Shown: in pieces, positions 1-8,631 of the stretch
Layout: every line of letters starts with the position of its first letter
Position numbering within the stretch: position 1 is the stretch's first letter
Origin: Vibrio nitrifigilis
GTDB taxonomy: Bacteria; Pseudomonadota; Gammaproteobacteria; Enterobacterales; Vibrionaceae
Length of the DNA stretch: 64,000 nucleotides
Direction of reading: 5' to 3'
Assembly (NCBI RefSeq): GCF_015686695.1
Contig: NZ_JADPMR010000003.1
Span: 248,001 to 312,000, forward strand
Made by a program: the position numbers and the translations under genes
The notes under the pieces: model-generated
Seen by the model: only the letters and a program-made list of their open reading frames with translations
What the model was told of the DNA's origin: nothing
Database searches by the model: none

Positions 1-58
1 TGTTCACATATAGACGACACAGTCACTCCTGAGTACGGAATACTGACAGAGGACCATA

Positions 59-709
59 ATGAAAACCGTTGACAGAATATTACACACCATCAAACGTGAA
101 GGTGCTGTCACTGCAAAACAATTGGCCACAGACCTCAATATTACGACAATGGGAGCTCGCCAACATCTGCAGAGCTTAGAAGAAGAAGGCATTCTTGCGT
201 TCCATGACGTCAAAGTAAAAGTGGGGCGTCCAACTCGCCATTGGTCTTTAACTCAACAAGGTCATGATCGCTTCACGGATCGCCATGGTGAACTCACTAT
301 TCAAGTGATTGAAGCTGTTGAACATCTGTTTGGATCAGAAGGTTTGGCAAAAGTAGCGGCTGAACGCGAAGCAAAAACGCTATCCCAATATCAAGACGCT
401 CTTGCTGATTGTCAGACCTTAGAAGAAAAAGTGGCCACTTTAGTCAGTCTTCGTGAAAGTGAAGGCTACATGGCGGAATTTGAATCGACGGAGTACGGCT
501 ACGTGCTCTATGAAAATCATTGCCCCATCTGTAAAGCAGCAAAACGTTGCCCTAGCCTATGCACCTCAGAACTCACCATATTCCAAAAATTGCTCGGTGC
601 AGATTATCACGTAGAACGTACCGAACATATTATTGAAGGTCAGCGTCGCTGTTCATACCTTATTGCTCCAATCACGTTGAAAGGGAATGACCATTCCTTC
701 CGTGATTAA
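59..709 (+). CDS. SufR-like Fe-S-type HTH transcriptional regulator
   Basis: Predicted DNA-binding regulator of 216 aa. Residues ~5-65 form a winged helix-turn-helix of the ArsR/DeoR kind (TAKQLATDLNITTMGARQHL). The C-terminal half carries the pattern of COG2345/SufR-like proteins: CP-x-C (C155, C158), C164, P-x-LC (C168), LLG, a basic stretch, then C198 followed by Y-x-I. In the family such cysteines hold a [4Fe-4S] or [2Fe-2S] cluster, so sensing of iron-sulfur or redox state is inferred. ATG is preceded by GAGG about 6 nt upstream. The gene stands alone, and its target is not evident from the neighbours. Confidence 0.8.
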   Translation: MKTVDRILHTIKREGAVTAKQLATDLNITTMGARQHLQSLEEEGILAFHDVKVKVGRPTRHWSLTQQGHDRFTDRHGELTIQVIEAVEHLFGSEGLAKVAAEREAKTLSQYQDALADCQTLEEKVATLVSLRESEGYMAEFESTEYGYVLYENHCPICKAAKRCPSLCTSELTIFQKLLGADYHVERTEHIIEGQRRCSYLIAPITLKGNDHSFRD

Positions 710-904
710 ATATCACTGTGCTCATGGACGAGATCTGCCCCCCTGAATCTTTAAGCCATTGGGTATAGCTCTTTATCGTATCACTAAGGAATAAATCTCA
801 CAGCTGAGAATAACGCTGCTTTTTCAACCAAACCTCTACAACTTTGCTTATGCTTAGACTGATAGCAGTGTGGCTGTCGAATAATAATTGTAGAGGAGTC
901 AGCT

Positions 905-1240
905 ATGGCTAGTAACCCATGCCACCAAGTTCTCCCTCCTTTCGAGGAGATGGTCGACTTGGCTCAAAAGGATCCTGAGGCTTTTGCTCAATTTAAACGC
1001 GACATGTGCGAAGAAATGATTCAATCAGCTTCAAACAAAATGCAACAGCGATTATGGGCTCAACAGAGCCACATTGATTTGGTGGTCAGTAAATGTAAAA
1101 ACCCAGATCATACCAATGTCACCTTAATGCGCGAACTCAGCGAACAAATGGCCAAGTTCAAAGGGGCGTTGGATGGTGAAGTTGAAAAACAAGGACAAGC
1201 AGAAATTATTCCGTTCCGCCAAACTGGAAACCTACACTAA
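905..1240 (+). CDS. DUF3135 family protein
   Basis: Small soluble protein of 111 aa, mostly helical and charged, with no signal peptide or membrane segment. It resembles the DUF3135 family found in vibrios and relatives (PPFEEMVDLAQKDPEAF near the N-terminus); no function is known to me. A good Shine-Dalgarno (AGAGGAG) lies 8 nt before the ATG, and a rho-independent terminator follows 20 nt after the stop, so it looks like a single-gene transcript. Confidence 0.8.
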   Translation: MASNPCHQVLPPFEEMVDLAQKDPEAFAQFKRDMCEEMIQSASNKMQQRLWAQQSHIDLVVSKCKNPDHTNVTLMRELSEQMAKFKGALDGEVEKQGQAEIIPFRQTGNLH

Positions 1241-1261
1241 CACTGTGACAGTCAGACATCA

Positions 1262-1288
1262 AAAAGGAGGCCAAACTCGCCTCCTTTT
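1262..1288. terminator. Bidirectional rho-independent terminator
   Basis: A 10-bp stem AAAAGGAGGC / GCCTCCTTTT with a 7-nt loop lies between the convergent DUF3135 and DUF805 genes, with A and T tracts on either side so that it can serve both strands. Confidence 0.85.
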
Positions 1289-1316
1289 ATGTCATATTCA
1301 TTGCATAGAACCCTTC

Positions 1317-1784
1317 TCATGATTCATCTGCTGTAGCACCATTACTTAATGTTGACGGTTCTTCTCCATACGCATTTTTACCAACAGAACCACGTAACAA
1401 ACCGCATTCAATAAAGATCCAAGCACCGCAGACCACACCAACAATCGCAAGCACACTACTAAAAAGTGATGGCTGCGACGAGACAGGATCAGACACACGT
1501 TCTGCCATAGGAAAAGCAATACGGCCCAAAATCAGCGGTAAGTTAAGTAACAACCAACCATTCCCTTTATTTCTATCATGCCAACGCTTCGACGTAACAG
1601 CCAAATCTGGAAATAACACTAAGATCCAAAATATTGGGACAACAAAACCCGACACCATAGGAAAAAATCGCGTTACAACACCAAGCACTAACAACATAAA
1701 AAAGTAGTATAAAAGGTTCCACTGCCAGAATGTTTTACGTGCGATTCTTCCTTCAAACGAAAAAAGTAACCACTTAATAGACAT
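1317..1784 (-). CDS. DUF805 family membrane protein
   Basis: Inner-membrane protein of 155 aa with the DUF805 signature at the N-terminus (FSFEGRIARKTFWQW) followed by three to four hydrophobic segments and the typical KRWHDRNKGNGW motif at about residues 66-77. Function of the family is unknown. It lies 28 nt downstream of the CHMI-family gene on the same strand and may be co-transcribed with it; the shared terminator at 1262-1288 ends the transcript. Confidence 0.8.
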   Translation of the reverse strand: MSIKWLLFSFEGRIARKTFWQWNLLYYFFMLLVLGVVTRFFPMVSGFVVPIFWILVLFPDLAVTSKRWHDRNKGNGWLLLNLPLILGRIAFPMAERVSDPVSSQPSLFSSVLAIVGVVCGAWIFIECGLLRGSVGKNAYGEEPSTLSNGATADES

Positions 1785-1812
1785 GCTTTAAATTCCTAGC
1801 TACCTAACCAAA

Positions 1813-2160
1813 TCAATTTGTTACTTTCAAAAAGCTGTCTCGGTTCATTTCCCGAACGTTAATCGTCAAGCTTCTAACATGACTAACTTGTTCCGTAAGT
1901 ACTGACATCAGCTGACTCGCTAACGCTTTTTTCTGTTCTATTGTTCTGCCATCTAACAGCTCAAAAGTAATATGGATAAAATCTTGGCTATCACCTTCAT
2001 CACCAATTAACCAATCATGGCAACTTAATGCTCTTGATTTCACAGCGCCAATATCAAATAAACCAGACTGTAATGCCACTTGGTGGAGATCTTCCAACAG
2101 TCCCTGCACATTCACTCGTTCATCGACTGAATTAGAATATTCCATAATCAAATTAGGCAT
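1813..2160 (-). CDS. 5-carboxymethyl-2-hydroxymuconate isomerase family protein
   Basis: A 115-aa tautomerase-superfamily protein. The start is placed at the ATG giving MPNLIMEYS, because the family uses the proline exposed after Met removal as catalytic base; a longer reading from 2247 would bury it. The CHMI (HpaF) reaction isomerises 5-carboxymethyl-2-hydroxymuconate in homoprotocatechuate breakdown, but no other hpa genes are nearby, so the physiological substrate here is uncertain. Orphan copies of this family occur in other vibrios next to tpiA. Confidence 0.75.
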   Translation of the reverse strand: MPNLIMEYSNSVDERVNVQGLLEDLHQVALQSGLFDIGAVKSRALSCHDWLIGDEGDSQDFIHITFELLDGRTIEQKKALASQLMSVLTEQVSHVRSLTINVREMNRDSFLKVTN

Positions 2161-2534
2161 ATATAACCACACTAAGTTAAATGAGGCTCTGAGTCCTGCA
2201 CTTGAGGTCATTGGGTATAAGGCGTCAGGGTAACAAATTAACAACATAAAAACCGAGAGCTTGTCGTTTCTTCTCTACACCAATACTGATCACCCTCTCA
2301 ATTTTCTATTTTGCTCGAAACCATCTTTTCATGAGCATTTGGTAGAGGAAATACATATGAATGTAATTTTATTTCCAAACCACTTTCGGCTAACTCATTT
2401 TATTCCTCATACAACGCTGTAACTGCATGCAGAAGATCTCTGAAAGTCATGACCCTAGTCATGATCTGACCAGGTTTATCTGTTATATTCGTTGTCGTTA
2501 TTTTTTTACATTCATTGAAATCGGAGATATTCCT
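2161..2534. other. Intergenic region upstream of tpiA and CHMI-family gene
   Basis: Divergent promoter region. Near tpiA, TTATAT (about 2482-2487) is a plausible -10 with CTGACC (about 2466-2471) as -35. Two TCATGA hexamers lie 12 nt apart at 2447-2452 and 2459-2464, a little over one helical turn. I see no ORF with coding character or terminator here. Confidence 0.4.
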
Positions 2535-3305
2535 ATGCGTCGTCCTGTTGTGATGGGTAACTGGAAACTGAACGGTAGTAAAGCAATGGTAACTGAGCTA
2601 CTAAACGGACTGAACACTGAAGTTGCAGGTGTTGAAGGTGTTGATATCGTTATCGCTCCACCAGCACTTTACATTGACCAAGCAGCTGGCCTTGTTAAAG
2701 AAGGCGGTAACAAGCTAATTCTTGGTGCACAAAACACTGACATCCACAACAGTGGTGCTTTCACTGGTGATGTTTCTCCTGAAATGCTTAAAGACCTTGG
2801 TGCTAGCCACATCATCATCGGTCACTCAGAGCGTCGTGAATACCACGAAGAATCTGATGAATTCGTAGCTAAAAAATTCGCTTTCCTAAAAGAAAACGGC
2901 CTAACTCCTGTTCTGTGTATCGGTGAATCTGAAGCTCAAAACGAAGCAGGTGAAACTGAAGCGGTTGTTTCTCGTCAAATCGATGCTGTTATCAACCACT
3001 GTGGTATTGAAGCATTTAACGGTGCAATCATCGCTTACGAACCAATCTGGGCAATCGGTACTGGTAAAGCAGCAACGGCAGAAGACGCACAACGCGTACA
3101 CGCATTCATCCGTGCACACATTGCTAAACACAGCAAAGATGTGGCTGAACAAGTCATCATCCAATATGGTGGTTCTGTTAAACCAGAAAACGCACTAGCT
3201 TACTTCCAAAACCCAGACATCGACGGCGCTCTAGTTGGCGGTGCATCTCTTAAAGCAGACAGCTTTGCTGCTATCGCAAAAGCAGCTGCAGAAGCAAAAG
3301 CTTAA
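2535..3305 (+). CDS. tpiA: Triose-phosphate isomerase
   Basis: Cytosolic TIM-barrel enzyme of 256 aa that interconverts dihydroxyacetone phosphate and glyceraldehyde 3-phosphate in glycolysis and gluconeogenesis. Seen: N-K active-site start (MGNWKLNG), catalytic histidine in IIGHSERR, catalytic glutamate in AYEPIWAIGTG, phosphate loop GGSV and LVGGASL near the C-terminus. The ATG at 2535 gives the standard MRRPVVMGNW start and has CGGAG 8 nt upstream; the longer open frame from 2427 is rejected. A terminator follows immediately. Confidence 0.98.
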   Translation: MRRPVVMGNWKLNGSKAMVTELLNGLNTEVAGVEGVDIVIAPPALYIDQAAGLVKEGGNKLILGAQNTDIHNSGAFTGDVSPEMLKDLGASHIIIGHSERREYHEESDEFVAKKFAFLKENGLTPVLCIGESEAQNEAGETEAVVSRQIDAVINHCGIEAFNGAIIAYEPIWAIGTGKAATAEDAQRVHAFIRAHIAKHSKDVAEQVIIQYGGSVKPENALAYFQNPDIDGALVGGASLKADSFAAIAKAAAEAKA

Positions 3306-3327
3306 TCATCACATTGATGTGAATGAT

Positions 3328-3352
3328 AAAGGTCAGCTTATCGCTGACCTTT
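3328..3352 (+). terminator. Rho-independent terminator of tpiA
   Basis: 10-bp stem AAAGGTCAGC / GCTGACCTTT with a 5-nt loop followed by TTG TTT, 22 nt after the tpiA stop. Confidence 0.85.
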
Positions 3353-3460
3353 TGTTTATCAACCCCATCATTTCCCTACAGGCAATAGTGGTTATCTTCT
3401 AGAGTGGAACGCTAATTTCGCGTATCCTATCGCCTCAACTCTCTGCAACAGCTGTTCTCT

Positions 3461-4828
3461 ATGCAAGATAAACATGGGTTACTCACCGCCCCAATTAGTA
3501 ACGTATTACGTCAAATGACAGTACCGATGATCTTCGGTATGGTTGCTGTGCTCATGTTCAATTTAGTCGATACCTTTTTCATCTCCTTGCTCGGAACGCA
3601 AGCTCTTGCCGCTGTCAGTTACACCTTTCCTGTCACCTTTGGTTTAAACTGCATCACGATGGGAATTGGGGTGGGTTTATCTACCAGCATTGGTCGTTTA
3701 CTCGGACAAGGAAGTAACCATCTCGCCGCTCGCTTTTCAACTCATGGTTTATTGTTAGCAGTAGTGCTTGTCACTCTTGCTTCAGTCGCAGGAATGGTCT
3801 CAATCACACCGTTATTTAGTTTGCTTGGTGCGAAAACAAGCCTGCTACCGCTGATCCAGGACTATATGCAAGTCTGGTATATTGCGGTACCACTACTGGT
3901 CATTCCTATGGCTGGTAACAGTGCTATTAGAGCGTCTGGAGATACCAAAACACCCGCTAAAATCATGATTTTTTCTGGTGCAATTAACGGCGGTTTAGAT
4001 CCACTCTTAATCTTCGGCTATGGCCCATTTCCTGAACTCGGAATCAAAGGTGCGGCCATTTCGAGTGGTATTTCCTGGGTCGTAGCTCTAATTTGTACCT
4101 TTTATATTCTCATTAAACGCGACAAATTGATTGCTCTGCCTAATCTCAAGCAATTACCCACTGATTGGATTCAGGTTTTGAAGATTGGCACTCCTGCCGC
4201 TCTCTCTATCGCAATGACCCCTATTTCTGGCGCACTCTTGATGAAGATACTGTCATCTCATGGTACAGCCGCTGTCGCTGGCTATGGTGCGGCACAACGC
4301 ATTGAATCGATACTGTTACTGGTCATTATGTCGTTAACATCAGTATTAACGCCTTTCATCGCGCAAAATTTAGGCGCAAAGAATCCTCAGCGAAGTTTTG
4401 CTGGATTATTTATGGGCATGCGCTTTTCGATCGTTTTTCAGATTCTGGTTTTCATTATGATGGTACCTTTAAGCACTCCGCTCGCGGCGCTCTTTTCTCA
4501 TGATCAAGCCGTTGAGCAAACCTTATGGCATTACTTATTGATTGTGCCTTTAAGTTATGGTTTTCAAGGTGTCGTGATGATGTTGATATCTGCACTCAAT
4601 GCCCTTCACCAACCCAATAAAGCGTTTGTCTGGAGCTTCTTGCGCCTATTTGTATTCACTCTGCCCTTTGCCTGGTTTGGCTCACTTTGGTATGGAGTAG
4701 AAGGGTTATTCTTTGGTATCGCACTGGGTAATGCATTTGGAGGGCTGTTTGGTTATCTCTATGCACTGCGGTTAAGACGTATTCATATACCCAATTCATC
4801 ATTGAATAAGGTTGTAAATAACCAATAA
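3461..4828 (+). CDS. MATE family efflux transporter
   Basis: Inner-membrane protein of 455 aa with about 12 hydrophobic segments arranged as the two pseudo-symmetric halves of the MATE (MatE) family, for example the repeated pattern around VPMIFGMVAVLMFNLVDTFF near residue 22 and TPAALSIAMTPISG near residue 246. MATE proteins export drugs or metabolites in exchange for Na+ or H+; the substrate cannot be read from the sequence. Monocistronic, with a terminator right after the stop. Confidence 0.9.
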   Translation: MQDKHGLLTAPISNVLRQMTVPMIFGMVAVLMFNLVDTFFISLLGTQALAAVSYTFPVTFGLNCITMGIGVGLSTSIGRLLGQGSNHLAARFSTHGLLLAVVLVTLASVAGMVSITPLFSLLGAKTSLLPLIQDYMQVWYIAVPLLVIPMAGNSAIRASGDTKTPAKIMIFSGAINGGLDPLLIFGYGPFPELGIKGAAISSGISWVVALICTFYILIKRDKLIALPNLKQLPTDWIQVLKIGTPAALSIAMTPISGALLMKILSSHGTAAVAGYGAAQRIESILLLVIMSLTSVLTPFIAQNLGAKNPQRSFAGLFMGMRFSIVFQILVFIMMVPLSTPLAALFSHDQAVEQTLWHYLLIVPLSYGFQGVVMMLISALNALHQPNKAFVWSFLRLFVFTLPFAWFGSLWYGVEGLFFGIALGNAFGGLFGYLYALRLRRIHIPNSSLNKVVNNQ

Positions 4829-4853
4829 AAAACCGCGTCATAAACGCGGCTTT
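4827..4853. terminator. Terminator between convergent MATE gene and rraA
   Basis: AAAAACCGCGT stem pairing with ACGCGG-CTTT around a CATAA loop, overlapping the MATE gene stop. It can act on both strands, though the T tract on the plus strand is short. Confidence 0.75.
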
Positions 4854-4877
4854 CCTAAATCAATATATCGCTAAGAG

Positions 4878-5411
4878 TTAAATGATCTCTTCGTCTTCTT
4901 CAAGGATACTTTCTTCTTCATCTTCAAAATCCATATTTAACGGCTCTTGAGATAAAATAATACCCGTGCTATCGGCATAAATATAATCTTCAGGAAGAAA
5001 TGTGACGCCACCAAAATTAACAGGCACATCAACTTCACCAATGCTCTTAGACACAGCCCCCACAGGAATTGAAGCTAGAGCCTGAATACCAATATTCATG
5101 TCCTCTAGGTCGTCAATCTCTCGAACGCAACCGTATACAATAATACCTTCCCACTCATTTTCTTCCGCTAGCGCAGCTATTTCTGAGTCGATTAAAGCGC
5201 GACGTAATGAACCGCCACCATCGATGAGTAAAACCCGCCCTAAGCCATCTTGTTCTAATGCTTCACGGATTAATCCGTTATCTTCAAAGCATTTAACAGT
5301 GGTGACTTGACCAGCAAACGAGGCACTACCGCCAAAGTTGCTGAACATGGGTTCCACGACATCGACCTGATCGAGATAGATATCACATAGCGCTGAGGTG
5401 TTGTATTCCAT
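4878..5411 (-). CDS. rraA: Ribonuclease E activity regulator RraA
   Basis: 177-aa protein of the RraA family, which binds RNase E and inhibits RNA processing by the degradosome. The body aligns along its length with E. coli RraA (SALCDIY, LIDGGGSLRRALI, GGVTFLPEDYIYAD, DSTGIILS). It is longer than the ~161-aa E. coli protein by a strongly acidic tail (DFEDEEESILEEDEEII). It sits downstream of menA in the conserved hslVU-menA-rraA order. Confidence 0.95.
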   Translation of the reverse strand: MEYNTSALCDIYLDQVDVVEPMFSNFGGSASFAGQVTTVKCFEDNGLIREALEQDGLGRVLLIDGGGSLRRALIDSEIAALAEENEWEGIIVYGCVREIDDLEDMNIGIQALASIPVGAVSKSIGEVDVPVNFGGVTFLPEDYIYADSTGIILSQEPLNMDFEDEEESILEEDEEII

Positions 5412-5485
5412 AGCCTAGTTCTCTCTGTGAAAGCCTAACAACGAGTATATAGAGTCAATAAGTCATTGCAATGACTCAATTCAAA

Positions 5486-6403
5486 TTAACTTGTCAGAGT
5501 TTGTGCAATAACGACACCAACAAACAATAGGTTAGTAATAATTGAGCACTTTACAATGACCGGTAACATAGGAGCGATTTCTGCTGGCTGTTGTGTGGCC
5601 CACAGCTCGCGGCTGTGTTTAGTGACCGAAATAAGGCTAAGCAAAAATGGGACGCTAATCCATACAGGCTTACCTTGCATCAATAAGTAACACGCAAATG
5701 CGACAACAGCACCAGCCAGTAACACAAAGTGATAACGTTTAGCCAAATCTTGGCCAAGGCGAACCGCTACGGTACGTTTACCACATTCAGCATCATTCTC
5801 GATATCGCGCATGTTATTAATATTAAGAACAGCGACTGCTAATAAACCACACCCTAAAGCTGGTAAGAACAATGCACCATCAATATGACCCGTGTGTAAA
5901 AAGTAAGTTCCTGATACACCAAGTAAACCAAAGAAGATAAAGACGGATAAATCCCCTAACCCCACGTAACCGTATGGTTTATTACCCACGGTGTAAGCGA
6001 TGGCTGCAGCCATAGCCAGAACACCTAAACCAATGAAAGCGATAATACTTTCAAAGCTATCTAATGCGTAAAGAACTAAACCAAGACCAGCAACAACTGT
6101 TAATACGATATTAATATATATCGCTTGTTTCATATCCTTTAAGGTCACTGCACCAGATTGTAGCGCACGCATTGGGCCTAAACGCTTGTCGTTATCGGTT
6201 CCTTTTACTGCATCACCATAATCATTAGCTAAGTTAGAAAGAATCTGTAACAAAGTGGCTGTTAACAAAGATAATAACGCGACAGGCCAAGAAAAATGAC
6301 CAGTTGAAAACGCAAGAGCGCTACCAGTAAGTATGGATACTAGTGCCAGTGGCAATGTTTTTGGTCGAGCAGCGTCGAGCCAAATGTGCAATGAGTTATT
6401 CAT
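5486..6403 (-). CDS. menA: 1,4-dihydroxy-2-naphthoate polyprenyltransferase
   Basis: Integral membrane UbiA-superfamily prenyltransferase (305 aa, about nine membrane segments) that attaches the octaprenyl chain to 1,4-dihydroxy-2-naphthoate in menaquinone synthesis. Seen: first Asp-rich motif NDYGDAVKGTDNDKR (about residues 75-88) and second motif NNMRDIENDAECGKRT near residue 210. ATG at 6403 (MNNSLHIWLDAARPKTL) is preferred over an upstream in-frame TTG at 6445. It lies between hslU and rraA on the same strand but is separated from hslU by a terminator. Confidence 0.95.
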   Translation of the reverse strand: MNNSLHIWLDAARPKTLPLALVSILTGSALAFSTGHFSWPVALLSLLTATLLQILSNLANDYGDAVKGTDNDKRLGPMRALQSGAVTLKDMKQAIYINIVLTVVAGLGLVLYALDSFESIIAFIGLGVLAMAAAIAYTVGNKPYGYVGLGDLSVFIFFGLLGVSGTYFLHTGHIDGALFLPALGCGLLAVAVLNINNMRDIENDAECGKRTVAVRLGQDLAKRYHFVLLAGAVVAFACYLLMQGKPVWISVPFLLSLISVTKHSRELWATQQPAEIAPMLPVIVKCSIITNLLFVGVVIAQTLTS

Positions 6404-6454
6404 GATTACGAGATATTGATCAACATATTGCCAGTATATGCGCAATTGTGAACA

Positions 6455-6482
6455 GAAAAAAGCCCGCCTTAACAGGCGGGCT
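6455..6482 (-). terminator. Rho-independent terminator of hslVU
   Basis: On the minus strand AGCCCGCC pairs with GGCGGGCT around a 6-nt loop, followed by six T residues; it lies 26 nt after the hslU stop and upstream of menA. Confidence 0.9.
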
Positions 6483-6508
6483 ACAATGTTTTGTTTTTGA
6501 TCAATTTA

Positions 6509-7843
6509 TCAAAGAATAAAACGACTTAAATCTTCATCTTCAACCAATTCACCAAGGCGAGACTTCACATAATCGGCGTTCACTTCAAAACTTTCACCAG
6601 ATTTGTCAGTTGCATCAAAGGAAATATCATCCATTAAACGCTCCATCACAGTGTGCAGACGACGAGCACCGATATTTTCAGTGGTTTCATTCACCTTCCA
6701 AGCTGCTTCAGCAATCTGCTTAATGCCATCTTCGGTAAAGGTGACATCGACGTTCTCTGTTTTTAATAATGCAGAATACTGCTCTGTCAATGACGCACGA
6801 GGCTCAGTCAAAATACGACGGAAGTCATCACTTGATAACGCACTTAACTCGACACGAATAGGAAGACGACCTTGTAATTCAGGAATCAAGTCCGATGGTT
6901 TCGCAACTTGGAATGCACCCGATGTGATAAACAGAATATGGTCGGTACGTACCATGCCATGTTTTGTCGTCACGGTGCTGCCCTCAATTAACGGTAGCAA
7001 GTCACGTTGCACACCTTCACGAGAAACATCAGGACCAGACGCTTCACCACGTTTACAAATCTTATCCACTTCATCGATAAACACGATACCATGGTTTTCA
7101 ACGTTGAAGATCGCCTGATCTTTCAACTCATCCATGTTAACTAACTTAGCCGCTTCTTCTTCAATCAACGCTTTCAACGCATCTTTGATTTTAAGTTTGC
7201 GTTTTTTCTTCGTGTCACCACCCATGTTTTGGAACAGACCTTGTAGCTGGTTGGTCATTTCTTCCATACCTGGAGGCGCCATAATTTCTACGCCCATTTG
7301 TGGAGCAGCAACATCGATTTCGATTTCTTTATCGTCTAGTTGGCCTTCACGAAGTTTTTTACGGAACGATTGGCGAGTCGAGGAATGTTGTCCATCTTTC
7401 TCATCCACTTGACCCCATGCATCACGTGCTGGAGGCAACAACGCATCCAAAATACGTTCTTCTGCTAGTTCTTCTGCGCGGAACTTCACTTTTTCCATCG
7501 CTTGCTGGCGAGTCATTTTTACCGCGACTTCGGTTAAATCACGGATAATGGTATCGACTTCTTTACCTACGTAGCCCACCTCAGTGAACTTAGTTGCTTC
7601 TACCTTAATGAATGGTGCATTTGCAAGTTTTGCTAAACGACGAGCTATTTCTGTTTTACCCACACCCGTTGGGCCAATCATTAAAATATTTTTAGGCGTC
7701 ACTTCAGCACGTAAATCTTCGCTTAGCTGCATACGGCGCCAGCGGTTACGTAATGCCAAAGCAACCGCACGTTTTGCGTTGTCCTGACCAATAATGTGGC
7801 GGTTTAGTTCATCAACTATCTCGCGAGGAGTCATCTCAGACAT
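6509..7843 (-). CDS. hslU: ATP-dependent protease ATPase subunit HslU
   Basis: AAA+ unfoldase (444 aa) that feeds substrates to the HslV peptidase. Walker A GPTGVGKT at residues 57-64, Walker B VFIDEVDK near residue 255, the inserted I-domain (about 110-240) and sensor-2 region (ENIGARRLHTVMERLMD near 390) are all present, as is the C-terminal LSRFIL tail that docks into HslV. It follows hslV by 40 nt as a two-gene operon. Length is the family norm. Confidence 0.98.
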   Translation of the reverse strand: MSEMTPREIVDELNRHIIGQDNAKRAVALALRNRWRRMQLSEDLRAEVTPKNILMIGPTGVGKTEIARRLAKLANAPFIKVEATKFTEVGYVGKEVDTIIRDLTEVAVKMTRQQAMEKVKFRAEELAEERILDALLPPARDAWGQVDEKDGQHSSTRQSFRKKLREGQLDDKEIEIDVAAPQMGVEIMAPPGMEEMTNQLQGLFQNMGGDTKKKRKLKIKDALKALIEEEAAKLVNMDELKDQAIFNVENHGIVFIDEVDKICKRGEASGPDVSREGVQRDLLPLIEGSTVTTKHGMVRTDHILFITSGAFQVAKPSDLIPELQGRLPIRVELSALSSDDFRRILTEPRASLTEQYSALLKTENVDVTFTEDGIKQIAEAAWKVNETTENIGARRLHTVMERLMDDISFDATDKSGESFEVNADYVKSRLGELVEDEDLSRFIL

Positions 7844-7883
7844 AGGAAATCCTTAAAATTCAGTTACAAATTACTATCTTTGG

Positions 7884-8450
7884 TTATTCACCTTGTGGAA
7901 GAGCCGCCACAGCTTGGCTATCCTCAGGAATTTCTAGTTCTTCAATAGTATGGTATTGGTTGGTGAACACACAAATGTCCCCCGCTATTTTTAACGCTTT
8001 TTCAGCAATTTCACGTGCATCTAAATCGGTGTTTTCTAACATCGCAATCGCAGCAGCTTGGGCAAAATTACCACCGGAACCAATCGCAATAAGATCATGT
8101 TCAGGCTGAAGTACATCACCATTACCAGTAATGATGAGAGATGCTGTCTCGTCTGCTACCGCTAGAATCGCTTCCAATTTACGTAACGCGCGATCACTGC
8201 GCCAATCTTTGGCTAACTCAACTGCCGCTTTAGTTAGATGGCCTTGGTGCATCTGTAGCTTGCCTTCAAAACGCTCAAACAAAGTAAATGCATCCGCAGT
8301 ACCACCAGCGAAACCAGCAAGTACTTTATTGTTGTAAAGGCGACGAACTTTCTTCGCGTTGCCTTTCATCACTGTATTACCCAGCGATACTTGTCCGTCA
8401 CCCGCGATAACGACTTTATTGTTACGACGTACAGAAACGATGGTAGTCAC
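7884..8450 (-). CDS. hslV: ATP-dependent protease subunit HslV
   Basis: Peptidase of the HslUV (ClpQY) protease, 188 aa, N-terminal nucleophile fold. Thr2, exposed after removal of the initiator, is the catalytic residue (M-TTIVSVRR). The start codon is GTG, with AAGAGG about 10 nt upstream, and is fixed by the need for Thr at position 2. The C-terminal tail beyond the usual ~176 aa is a short extension. First gene of hslVU; a candidate heat-shock promoter lies upstream. Confidence 0.97.
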   Translation of the reverse strand: MTTIVSVRRNNKVVIAGDGQVSLGNTVMKGNAKKVRRLYNNKVLAGFAGGTADAFTLFERFEGKLQMHQGHLTKAAVELAKDWRSDRALRKLEAILAVADETASLIITGNGDVLQPEHDLIAIGSGGNFAQAAAIAMLENTDLDAREIAEKALKIAGDICVFTNQYHTIEELEIPEDSQAVAALPQGE

Positions 8451-8518
8451 GTGAGGGCCTCTTATCTTTTTTCACTATGGAGTTAAGAGGATATATATGG
8501 CTGCTTAGAAGGAAATTC

Positions 8519-8547
8519 AAGGGGAAAGAATTGAAAGCTATTTCAAG
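8519..8547 (-). promoter_or_regulatory. Candidate sigma-32 promoter of hslVU
   Basis: On the minus strand CTTGAAA (8547-8541) is followed after 16 nt by CCCCTT (8524-8519), close to the heat-shock consensus CTTGAAA/CCCCAT. A second, overlapping reading (CTTGAAT, 14 nt, CCATATAT) also fits. hslVU is a classic sigma-32 target in E. coli. The call rests on sequence similarity only. Confidence 0.55.
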
Positions 8548-8576
8548 ATTCGGTCAAGACTCGATGGCGATTCAAC

Positions 8577-8619
8577 AAAAATGCCATCGAGAAAATGAGG
8601 ATTCATCTCTCGATGACAT
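8577..8619 (-). terminator. Rho-independent terminator of ftsN
   Basis: On the minus strand ATGTCATCGAGA pairs over 12 positions (one G-T) with TCTCGATGGCAT, followed by TTTTTG; it begins 12 nt after the ftsN stop. Confidence 0.85.
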
Positions 8620-8631
8620 TTGGATAGGAGA

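Noticed and set aside
2427..2534. N-terminal extension of tpiA by 36 codons
   Set aside because: The family start MRRPVVMGNW has its own Shine-Dalgarno at 2535; the extension has no similarity to TIM.
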